Below are positions 28,122-34,667 of a DNA stretch of 64,000 nucleotides, one piece after another (the stretch's first letter is position 1; the number at the start of each line of letters is the position of its first letter). Below the pieces are notes generated by a model. The model was not told the DNA's origin, ran no database searches, and saw only the letters and a list, made by a program, of their open reading frames with translations. The stretch is taken from positions 2,356,001-2,420,000 of the forward strand of contig NZ_CP090977.1 in the NCBI RefSeq assembly GCF_021513255.1, in the 5' to 3' direction. Source of the DNA: Planococcus sp. 107-1. Its GTDB lineage: Bacteria; Bacillota; Bacilli; Bacillales_A; Planococcaceae. The position numbers were made by a program, and so were the translations under genes.

Positions 28122-28757
28122 TCAATCCACTGATATTACTTCTGGAGGGGTCAGATCTTTCGAAAGATTATCTCCCTTAAATATGAAGATGGCAAATTCT
28201 CCACGCGTTATATTATCGTTTGTTCCGAACTTAGTCGTGCCTTTTCCGTTCGTTATTTTCGCTTCCACTAGCGCTGCAACGGCACTCACATAACGCGGAT
28301 TTACATCGGTAAATGGAATTGAATCCGAGCTTGCAGATAATTTATAAGCGGAAGACAAGACGATCGCCATTTCTCCACGCGTCATATTTTGATAGCTGCC
28401 GAAAGAAGTTGCTGTCTTTCCGTTGATGACGCCTGCCTTGAATAATGCATCGACGGCCCAAGCCCGGTTATCCGGTACATCGGTAAAGCCGGCAGACGGA
28501 GTCGTTGAAGATTCATTAAAGCCAAGGACTTTTGCAATCATGACGGCTGCATCTAAACGAGTGATTTGATTGTCCGTGCCGTACTGAGTTGCACCGATTC
28601 CTTTTGTATACCCTTGCTCGACCATATGATCGACGGCTTCTTTATAGCGGTCGTTTACATCCGTAAAGCTAGCAGCTGCTTTTGTGTTGAAAATCGGTGA
28701 AGAAATAACCAATGCCAAAACAACAATAAGAGACAAAATAAAAGATAATTTTTTCAA
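28122..28757 (-). CDS. Small S-layer homology (SLH) protein, possibly truncated
   Basis: The protein has 211 residues. A signal peptide of about 27 residues is followed by three SLH repeats starting at SFTDVNDRY, GFTDVPDNR and PFTDVNPRY, each with its ITRxD/MTRGE/ITRGE block. SLH triplets bind pyruvylated wall polymer. The chain then stops eleven residues into DLTPPEVISVD, which reads like the start of a further Ig-like domain. The usual large C-terminal effector or S-layer part is missing. Translation probably starts at TTG 28757, nine bases after AAAGGA; the longer frame to 28877 has no ribosome site. It is a plausible SecA2/SlaP client. Confidence 0.85.
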   Translation of the reverse strand: MKKLSFILSLIVVLALVISSPIFNTKAAASFTDVNDRYKEAVDHMVEQGYTKGIGATQYGTDNQITRLDAAVMIAKVLGFNESSTTPSAGFTDVPDNRAWAVDALFKAGVINGKTATSFGSYQNMTRGEMAIVLSSAYKLSASSDSIPFTDVNPRYVSAVAALVEAKITNGKGTTKFGTNDNITRGEFAIFIFKGDNLSKDLTPPEVISVD

Positions 28758-28786
28758 AGAAACATTCCTTTCAATTTCCTGAACCC

Positions 28787-28815
28787 AATATACTATATGT
28801 AAATATTTGTTACAA
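28787..28815 (-). promoter_or_regulatory. Candidate SigA promoter for the SLH gene
   Basis: On the minus strand TTGTAA, exactly 17 bases, then TATATT, about 30 bases before the TTG start. The rest of the 28758-29114 gap is AT-rich and holds no gene. Confidence 0.5.
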
Positions 28816-29058
28816 GGTTCTTTTGAAGTATTCTTCTTAGAATATTGCCTATTAAATACAGTTCTGTAAACTGCCATAGATCAATAAAAAATAGTAGTTC
28901 AATAAAATAATCCGAAATAACCTATTTTGAACGTAATATAAAATAGACAAGAGAAAAAATAAGGAGTCTTATAAGAAATATGACACTGCTATTGAATCGG
29001 CATTAATAGTTAATATAGCACCTAACCTTATTAAATTCCTTTCATTTTAAATAATACG

Positions 29059-29067
29059 TGATATAAT
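29059..29067 (+). promoter_or_regulatory. Candidate extended -10 promoter for the LRV-like gene
   Basis: TGATATAAT lies 48 bases before the start of the small downstream gene; there is no clear -35 box. Confidence 0.4.
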
Positions 29068-29114
29068 ATTCTTATAAATCAAAAATAATTCACTATAGGA
29101 GTGAAACCTAAACA

Positions 29115-29402
29115 ATGGATAGCAATATCGATTTTTATGCAAGCTTACGTGACTGGTCGCCTTGGGATGAAGCAGATGTTCTGAAAATGGAATTTGAAAA
29201 TCGCGCCCAACTAGCCAAATCGATTTCTTGTGTAGGATTACTTGTTGACTTATCCCTCGATCAACATGCTGAAGTGCGAAAAGCGGTAGCAGAAAATCCG
29301 ATCACTCCCCTTTCCACTTTAAAGCGCTTGGCAGAACAAGATTTGTGCATCAGCGTTCAGCAGACTGCACAAAACACTTTAACCACATTAGTAAAAGCAT
29401 AA
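29115..29402 (+). CDS. Small leucine-rich-repeat-variant (LRV)-like protein
   Basis: The 95-residue acidic protein has no signal peptide or membrane helix. The C-terminal half (AEVRKAVAENPITPLSTLKRLAEQ) follows the LRV/HEAT-like helical repeat pattern, in which a helix pair is set off by an NPxTP turn. Such repeats usually mediate protein contacts. No function can be assigned. AGGAG lies rather far (13 bases) before the ATG. It has its own terminator and stands alone between the SLH gene and brnQ. Confidence 0.7.
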   Translation: MDSNIDFYASLRDWSPWDEADVLKMEFENRAQLAKSISCVGLLVDLSLDQHAEVRKAVAENPITPLSTLKRLAEQDLCISVQQTAQNTLTTLVKA

Positions 29403-29408
29403 AAGCGC

Positions 29409-29440
29409 AAAGCCATTTCATTTTTAATTGAAATGGCTTT
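29409..29440 (+). terminator. Terminator after the LRV-like gene
   Basis: A perfect 12-bp stem AAAGCCATTTCA/TGAAATGGCTTT followed by TTATTG. Confidence 0.85.
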
Positions 29441-29574
29441 TTATTGTGAGGCTTCCGAAGTTTCAGTCAGTCCAATTTATTTGTCTATGTATTTCTGCTA
29501 GATTAAGTTTTCAAAACTTATTGAATTCAGCTATAATAGATTTCTATGCAAACAGATAAATTAAGGAGTCTATT

Positions 29575-30906
29575 ATGCAAAAGAAAACGCTTACTCTAAA
29601 AGAGTCCATTACAGTCGGCCTCATGCTATTCGCCTTGTTTTTAGGAGCCGGCAATATTATTTTCCCACCTTACTTGGGCCAATTAGCAGGAGACAATATT
29701 GGAATTGCGATTTTCGGCTTTCTTTTAACCGGAGTCGGACTTCCTTTACTGGGCATATTAGCTATCGCTAAAGCCGGCGGTGATTTACAAACAATTGCGG
29801 GACGAGTGCATCCCTATTTCGGCTTAATATTCACTTTTGTCGTTTACTTAGCCATTGGGCCCTTTTTCGGGATTCCCCGTACCGCTACTGTCGCTTTTGA
29901 AATTGGGGTATTCCCCTTTCTCCCTGCAAGTTTAGAGAAATCATTTTGGCCATTACTCGTATTCAGCATCATTTTTTTCACAATTACCGTTTTATTTGCT
30001 TTAAATCCCACAAAACTGGTTGACCGAATTGGAAAAATACTTACGCCAATCTTAATCCTGATCATCGGTTCTCTCGCTGTTAAAAGCCTCATAACCCCTT
30101 TAGGACAAATCGGCGAACCGGTTGGCAACTATCAGACAGAAGCATTTTTTGAAAGTTTTCTTCAAGGCTATTTAACGATGGACGCAATTGCTGCTCTCGT
30201 TTTTGGAATCGTGATTATCCAGTCCGTTCAAGCAAAAGGTGTGACGGACAAGAAAAGCATTCTCAAAACTACTGTATTTGCAGGGATTATTGCGGCGACT
30301 GGTCTTGCTGCAGTTTACCTTTCTTTAAGTTATATTGGGGTTACGAGTGTTGAGGCAATTGGATTCCATGATAACGGCGGTACCATTATCGCTTTGGCCT
30401 CGAGAGTACTTTACGGGGAATTCGGCGGAATTATTGTAGCGGCAGCGATCATCTTTGCCTGCCTGACAACTTCCATCGGCTTGGTTTCTGCTACTGCACA
30501 ATTTCTCAATAAAATCTTCCCTAAATTTTCGTATGTCATGTATGTATTTATTTTCGCCGGATTCAGCACGATTATTGCGAACATCGGCTTAACTCAGTTA
30601 ATTTCCGTTTCACTGCCAGTCCTATTAATGATTTATCCAGTTGCCATTGTATTGGTCCTGTTATCCTTCATTGATAGAATTTTTGGAAGGCAGCCATTTG
30701 TGTATATAATGGCGCTTAGTGTGACAGGGATCATTAGTATTTTGGATGGGTTAAAAGCAGCAGGCATCCACTTTGCAGTCATTGATGAGGGACTCGGGTT
30801 CCTTCCTTTCTATGCACAAGGCATCGGATGGATAACCCCTGCTGCCATCGCGGCTATTCTCGGGATTACCATTTATCAAATGAAACCAAAAAAGCAACCT
30901 CATTAA
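29575..30906 (+). CDS. brnQ: Branched-chain amino acid transporter BrnQ (LIVCS family)
   Basis: The 443-residue protein has about 12 membrane helices. It opens with the family signature MLFALFLGAGNIIFPPYLGQLAG (residues about 17-39), followed by IPRTATVAFE. It should import leucine, isoleucine and valine with sodium or protons. GGAGTCTATT precedes the ATG. It stands alone, with a hairpin that overlaps its last codons. No T-box leader or obvious CodY site was recognised in the 130 bases upstream. Confidence 0.93.
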   Translation: MQKKTLTLKESITVGLMLFALFLGAGNIIFPPYLGQLAGDNIGIAIFGFLLTGVGLPLLGILAIAKAGGDLQTIAGRVHPYFGLIFTFVVYLAIGPFFGIPRTATVAFEIGVFPFLPASLEKSFWPLLVFSIIFFTITVLFALNPTKLVDRIGKILTPILILIIGSLAVKSLITPLGQIGEPVGNYQTEAFFESFLQGYLTMDAIAALVFGIVIIQSVQAKGVTDKKSILKTTVFAGIIAATGLAAVYLSLSYIGVTSVEAIGFHDNGGTIIALASRVLYGEFGGIIVAAAIIFACLTTSIGLVSATAQFLNKIFPKFSYVMYVFIFAGFSTIIANIGLTQLISVSLPVLLMIYPVAIVLVLLSFIDRIFGRQPFVYIMALSVTGIISILDGLKAAGIHFAVIDEGLGFLPFYAQGIGWITPAAIAAILGITIYQMKPKKQPH

Positions 30907-30923
30907 GAAAATGAGGTTGCTTT
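30891..30923 (+). terminator. Terminator overlapping the end of brnQ
   Basis: AAAGCAACCTCATT pairs with AATGAGGTTGCTTT around the stop codon (loop AAGAA) and is followed by TTTT. It may also serve the convergent stress gene. Confidence 0.88.
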
Positions 30924-30925
30924 TT

Positions 30926-31384
30926 TTAAAATAATCTAGGGGTTGGAGGAGTGCCGGTTTTTTTATCCACGTCTTCATGGAGTTTACGGCCATCTCTCGG
31001 ATTCTTTTCATTTTCGTAATCATCGCGGCGTGGAGTATCGTTTAAAAGGTGTTCTTCCTCCGAATCGCGGCCAAAAGGCGCTGGACCTAAATTTGGATCA
31101 ACTCCAGGCGATTGTTCATCTTCCCTACGATTAACGCCGTCATGCTGGTCTAAAAGGTCGCTTCCTTCACCTGATGCAATTCCAGGCTCGTGTTCCATCA
31201 ATTTTTCTTTTGGTTCGCTTTCATCCGCTGTTTCTGAACCGGTCGTAGGATGAATGTTTTCTCCTTTGACACGCGAATCTTTTGCTTCATCCTGATATCC
31301 CGGCACTCCATATTGTTCTTCGCGTGAAACTTCAGAAGTATAGATCTCATCTTTTCCATGGTTTTCTTTTTCATTTAAGGCCAT
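30926..31384 (-). CDS. Hydrophilic, probably disordered protein of the stress cluster
   Basis: The 152-residue protein is almost entirely charged and polar (Glu, Asp, Lys, Pro, Gly), with no hydrophobic core, membrane helix or known motif, so it is probably intrinsically disordered. ATG 31384 follows AAAGGAGA at a long spacing and overlaps the end of the upstream YflT-domain gene by 14 bases, suggesting coupled translation. Through that gene it would fall under the SigB-like promoter. Its function is unknown; a desiccation or general-stress role is only a guess from composition and context. Confidence 0.65.
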   Translation of the reverse strand: MALNEKENHGKDEIYTSEVSREEQYGVPGYQDEAKDSRVKGENIHPTTGSETADESEPKEKLMEHEPGIASGEGSDLLDQHDGVNRREDEQSPGVDPNLGPAPFGRDSEEEHLLNDTPRRDDYENEKNPRDGRKLHEDVDKKTGTPPTPRLF

Positions 31385-31727
31385 AGTGTTCCGATCTCCT
31401 TTCGATAGCGATTTGTCCATATACAGTAAAATCGCTCCGTTTTTCTAACTCTTCTTCATAACGGTCAACTTGCCGCTCTTCCAGATCCAAGCTTTTTAAC
31501 TTTTCTCTGACCGCGTCTCTTCCAGTAAACATCGTTTTAAATGTATTTCCGAGCGTGCCGGTTTCGTGTACATCGATACGGCTTGTATCTTCAGCGCTTA
31601 AAACAGCTTCGTCGTCGACCAATACGTGAAAATCTTCCTCACGGTAGCCGAGGGATTTGAGCTCCTCTATTTTGCTGCGCATTTCCTCTTGGCTATATAG
31701 CACGATAAACTCGCGATCTGTCTCCAT
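31371..31727 (-). CDS. YflT-domain general stress protein
   Basis: The 118-residue cytosolic protein is one YflT/general stress protein 17M domain (PF11181 type). It has FIVLYSQEEMRSKIEELKSLGYREEDFHVLVDD, a variable middle and LDLEERQVDRYEEELEKRSDFTVYG. The family is induced by heat, salt and ethanol through SigB in Bacillus; its molecular activity is unknown. A good SigB-like promoter stands about 40-60 bases upstream, and AGGAGG lies near the ATG. It is the first gene of a pair with the disordered protein. Confidence 0.82.
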   Translation of the reverse strand: METDREFIVLYSQEEMRSKIEELKSLGYREEDFHVLVDDEAVLSAEDTSRIDVHETGTLGNTFKTMFTGRDAVREKLKSLDLEERQVDRYEEELEKRSDFTVYGQIAIERRSEHYGLK

Positions 31728-31764
31728 ATAATTCAGCCTCCTGTCAAACGTCTTATTGTTTCAT

Positions 31765-31791
31765 GTACCCGATATAAAGGAGTACTGAAAC
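31765..31791 (-). promoter_or_regulatory. SigB-like promoter for the YflT-domain gene
   Basis: On the minus strand GTTTCA, 15 bases, GGGTAC: near consensus at both boxes (GTTTAA, GGGTAT). Confidence 0.6.
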
Positions 31792-31827
31792 ATTCAGACG
31801 ATAAGTGGATTATATTTGAATCTTATT

Positions 31828-32431
31828 CTACTTGTATTTTTTATCGCTTGAGGAATGTTTTTCAGCGTCTGTCATTGATCCACGCTCTTTTTCAATTTCC
31901 GGCTTCTGTTGCGTACTGAAGGAAACATGGTGCGGTTCTTTCATTAAGGTTGGATCTTGCTGGAATGTTTCTCCTCTAGCAAACCGGTCTTCTTGCTCAT
32001 CAAAATTATTATCTACCGAATTTACGAATTCATTTGTCGAAGATTCTACCGGATTTCCTTCTCTGTCCTTAAAAGCGCTTCCTTCTATGACTTCTTCAAT
32101 TCCTTTACGCTCATCTGCATAAATCAGTATTCCACCATTAGCTAAGTCTGCTGTATACCGTTTCGTTTCTTCCTCGGAAAGATCCAAAGATTTCACACCA
32201 CCGCGTACACTGCCCTCACCTGTGATAAAGCCTTTGAACTTATCTTTAAAAGAACCAGCTTTTTGCACATCTATATCACTTCCATTCTCGATGTCGTCCA
32301 GGCGATCTGAATCCTGAGCAAGCAGATGAAGATCTTTTTCCCCATAACCATCCTTTTTAAGATCTTCGAGTTTTATGGATTAAATCTGTTTCAGAAAATA
32401 CAACCGCTAACACTTTTTTATCAGTAGCCAT
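31828..32431 (-). pseudogene. Second YflT-domain stress protein, frame broken by one extra base
   Basis: Translation starts at ATG 32431 after GGAGGTTTTGAGG and reads MATDKKVLAVVFSETDLIHK, then runs to a stop. The break is in the T run 32371-32374. With three Ts instead of four the frame continues as LEDLKKDGYGEKDLHLLAQDSD into the long downstream frame, giving a 200-residue protein. That protein has a YflT domain at residues about 5-100 and a hydrophilic C-terminal half. A homopolymer error is likely, although a real mutation cannot be excluded. A SigB-like promoter precedes it. Confidence 0.75.
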
Positions 32432-32473
32432 CCTCAAAACCTCCATCAATTATTTAATGTATTTGTTACTGCT

Positions 32474-32499
32474 TTCCCCTTACCATCAGCACCTTAAAC
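32474..32499 (-). promoter_or_regulatory. SigB-like promoter for the second YflT-domain gene
   Basis: On the minus strand GTTTAA, 14 bases, GGGGAA, ending 43 bases before the start codon. The -35 box is exact. The remaining 32500-32920 DNA is AT-rich and holds only the regulator's upstream region. Confidence 0.55.
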
Positions 32500-32739
32500 T
32501 AAGAGGAAGATTTTACAGGTATATCTTCACTGCAAAAGAAGTAAAAATTTTTAATTTTAATTTATGTAATGCGAAATTAATCATTTTAATATTTATTTAA
32601 TATGTTATTATAAAAGCCGAGAAAAAGTTTTTAGATATATTAACCATTTAATCCAATTAATAAATTTCTGCCTAGGTCATTCTTCCTTTTTATTTAATTT
32701 ACAAAAAATAGGCATTAAAAAGGCAGTATATTTTGAAAA

Positions 32740-32768
32740 TTGATGATATCATGGATTAAAGATATTAC
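32740..32768 (+). promoter_or_regulatory. Candidate promoter and operator of the RRNPP-type regulator
   Basis: TTGATG, 17 bases, TATTAC. A perfect 10-bp palindrome, ATGATATCAT (32743-32752), overlaps the -35 box and spacer, where the Xre-type regulator itself could bind. The assignment is tentative because the DNA is AT-rich. Confidence 0.35.
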
Positions 32769-32920
32769 ATTTTCGTACAATATAAGTTGTGGAGGCGGAA
32801 ACTATAGTACTTAACAATCTTTCTATGCATTACTTCCCGGAGCCAACGTCAAAGCTAGAAAGAAACTCTCCTACATGGATGCTTGAAGTTCTGCCCATTC
32901 AAACGGAAAGGAGAGAATCA

Positions 32921-34210
32921 ATGGACACTGGGTTGCGCCTGAAGTATCACCGATTAAAGAAAAAAATCAGCTTAGAGGAAGTTGCTTCCGGTATCCTCTC
33001 TCCTAGAGAACTTAAAAAAATAGAATCCGGTTTAAAAGAACCTTCTTTAGCTGACTTAGAAGCCTTGTGTAAAAAACTAGAAATCCCTCTGGCACCTAAA
33101 GACAATCCAGTGGGAAAAGTTTTAGTTAAAAACTTTAAGTCTTCATTAGTACATCCTCAGAACAAAGGAAAGATCATGGAGCAGTATTCCGATATTAAAG
33201 ATCATCCGCTGCTGCATGTGAATGAAGATATTGAGTTAGAATATAGCATTCAGCAAATTCGGTATTTCATTGTCATAGGTGATCTAGATACCGCAGAATT
33301 AAAATTAAAAGAGATGGAACGCTTTAAAGAATTCATGAATCAAGAGCAATTTTACCTCTTCCATAAATACAATGGAAATTATCATTATATTTTAAACGAT
33401 CATGAAACAGCTTTAAAAACTTACTTGATGGCTGAGAAAATTGCACCTTCTACTACCTCTCCTTCTGAGCTGGGAGATCTATACTATTCCATCGGTATTT
33501 CTTCTTCTCAATGTTGGGAAACTGAATTAGCCTTTAAATATACAGACTTAGCTTTAAAAATATATCAACAAGAATTTGTTCCAAAACGTATTGTAGAGTG
33601 TCATTTAAATATAGCAATGACACAACAACGTATAGGCAATTTTAAAATAGCTACAGAACATTTTAAAAACGCATTAACTATTGGCAGAAAACTTGAAATT
33701 GATATTTTGAGATTTACTACAGAATTTAATGTGGGTTATTCACATTTTTTATTTCAAAATTTCGAATCCAGTATTCATCATGTAACTGCGGCATTAGAAT
33801 TTGTTCCTGCTGAATATACTGCTGATATCTTATTAAGTTATTGCTTGATTATAAAATGTAATATTGAATTAAAAAACATTGAAGAAGCTGTTCGATGGCA
33901 AATTAAAGGAAAGAAGATTGTAGTTGAGAAGCATCTCAATCTCGACTTACCAACCAACCATGCTTTCAAAGAAGCTATTATGGAATTCTTCTGTCTATCA
34001 CATTATTTAAATAATGAGTACGATCAATTCGAATCCTTAGTAGTTAATACATTTTTGCCAAGTTTAAGCGTTAATGATAATTTTTACGAAATTGGTTATT
34101 ACTATGGATTATTGGGTAATCTATACTATAATCAAGAAAGGTACAAAGACTCGTCTTTTGCCTTTAATAATTCTCGTTTGGCTTACAAGAATCTTATTAC
34201 AATTAAATAG
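32921..34210 (+). CDS. HTH-TPR transcription regulator of the RRNPP (NprR/PlcR-like) type
   Basis: The 429-residue protein has an N-terminal Xre-type helix-turn-helix (residues about 4-55, LRLKYHRLKKKISLEEVASG then SPRELKKIESGLKEPS). An all-helical region of TPR repeats runs from about 75 to the end, with alternating small and aromatic positions such as YYSIGISSSQCWETELAFKY. The plan and length match NprR (about 420). RRNPP proteins bind imported peptide pheromones in the TPR groove. ATG 32921 has GAAAGGAG seven bases upstream; a GTG-initiated frame from 32789 lacks a proper ribosome site. The gene is clearly more AT-rich than its neighbours, suggesting transfer. A repeat-containing secreted precursor follows after 11 bases. 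Confidence 0.85.
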   Translation: MDTGLRLKYHRLKKKISLEEVASGILSPRELKKIESGLKEPSLADLEALCKKLEIPLAPKDNPVGKVLVKNFKSSLVHPQNKGKIMEQYSDIKDHPLLHVNEDIELEYSIQQIRYFIVIGDLDTAELKLKEMERFKEFMNQEQFYLFHKYNGNYHYILNDHETALKTYLMAEKIAPSTTSPSELGDLYYSIGISSSQCWETELAFKYTDLALKIYQQEFVPKRIVECHLNIAMTQQRIGNFKIATEHFKNALTIGRKLEIDILRFTTEFNVGYSHFLFQNFESSIHHVTAALEFVPAEYTADILLSYCLIIKCNIELKNIEEAVRWQIKGKKIVVEKHLNLDLPTNHAFKEAIMEFFCLSHYLNNEYDQFESLVVNTFLPSLSVNDNFYEIGYYYGLLGNLYYNQERYKDSSFAFNNSRLAYKNLITIK

Positions 34211-34221
34211 GAGTGAATTCA

Positions 34222-34611
34222 ATGAGGAAATTGTCTAAATTAATTTTGGCTACAACACTAGTTTTCACAAGTTTTTCAGCTACTTCCTTGATTAACCCAA
34301 ACGAAAACGATGTTGCTATGCAACATCGCGTTCCTGAGCCTTGGTCTGTTCACCAGAATTTTGCTATGCAGCATCGTGTCCCTGAACCTTGGTCTATTCG
34401 CAAGGATGTTGCTATGCAACATCGCGTTCCTGAACCTTGGTCTATTCGCAAAGATGTTGCTATGCAACACCGCGTTCCTGAACCTTGGTCTATTCGCAAA
34501 GATGTTGCTATGCAACACCGCGTTCCTGAACCTTGGTCTATTCGCAAGGATGTTGCTATGCAACACCGCGTTCCTGAACCTTGGTCCGTTAAAAACAAAT
34601 TCCAAGCTTAA
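34222..34611 (+). CDS. Secreted precursor with six tandem peptide repeats, candidate pheromone propeptide
   Basis: The 129-residue protein has a signal peptide (MRKLSKLILATTLVFTSFSA, about residues 1-20), a ten-residue spacer, and six 16-residue units. Each unit contains the invariant core AMQHRVPEPWS (starting at residues 32, 48, 64, 80, 96 and 112). Linkers are VHQNF, then IRKDV four times, and the tail VKNKFQA. The ribosome site TAGGAG overlaps the stop codon of the upstream HTH-TPR regulator and is eight bases before ATG 34222, so the two are cotranscribed. This is the position of NprX, PapR and Phr pheromone genes. Repetition and a shared export signal suggest that proteolysis releases several copies of one peptide. 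The mature ends are unknown. A small surface protein or RiPP precursor is an alternative, but no modifying enzyme is adjacent. Confidence 0.8.
   Translation: MRKLSKLILATTLVFTSFSATSLINPNENDVAMQHRVPEPWSVHQNFAMQHRVPEPWSIRKDVAMQHRVPEPWSIRKDVAMQHRVPEPWSIRKDVAMQHRVPEPWSIRKDVAMQHRVPEPWSVKNKFQA
34312..34599 (+). repeat. Six 48-bp tandem repeats inside the precursor gene
   Basis: Units start at 34312, 34360, 34408, 34456, 34504 and 34552. Units 3-5 are nearly identical; units 1, 2 and 6 differ mostly in the linker. Within the 33-base core there are six variable sites, all synonymous (CAA/CAG, CAT/CAC, CGC/CGT, GTT/GTC, GAA/GAG, TCT/TCC). Most units also contain GTTGC-TAT-GCAAC, an 8-9 bp dyad at units 1 and 3 that is lost in unit 2. 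Confidence 0.95.
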
Positions 34612-34626
34612 TCCTATGAATACGAA

Positions 34627-34659
34627 AAAGCAGCTGCCTAGTTTAAAGGCAGCTGCTTT
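34627..34659. terminator. Terminator after the repeat precursor
   Basis: A perfect 12-bp stem AAAGCAGCTGCC/GGCAGCTGCTTT followed by TTTTGC. It can also serve convergent pgi. Confidence 0.9.
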
Positions 34660-34667
34660 TTTGCTTT

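Noticed and set aside
32789-32920. GTG 32789 as start of the HTH-TPR regulator.
   Set aside because: There is no ribosome site at proper spacing, and the extension adds residues before the usual HTH start. ATG 32921 has GAAAGGAG seven bases upstream.
34312-34599. The regular repeats were considered as a CRISPR array.
   Set aside because: There are no spacers: units are contiguous, coding and in frame with a signal peptide, and no cas genes are present.
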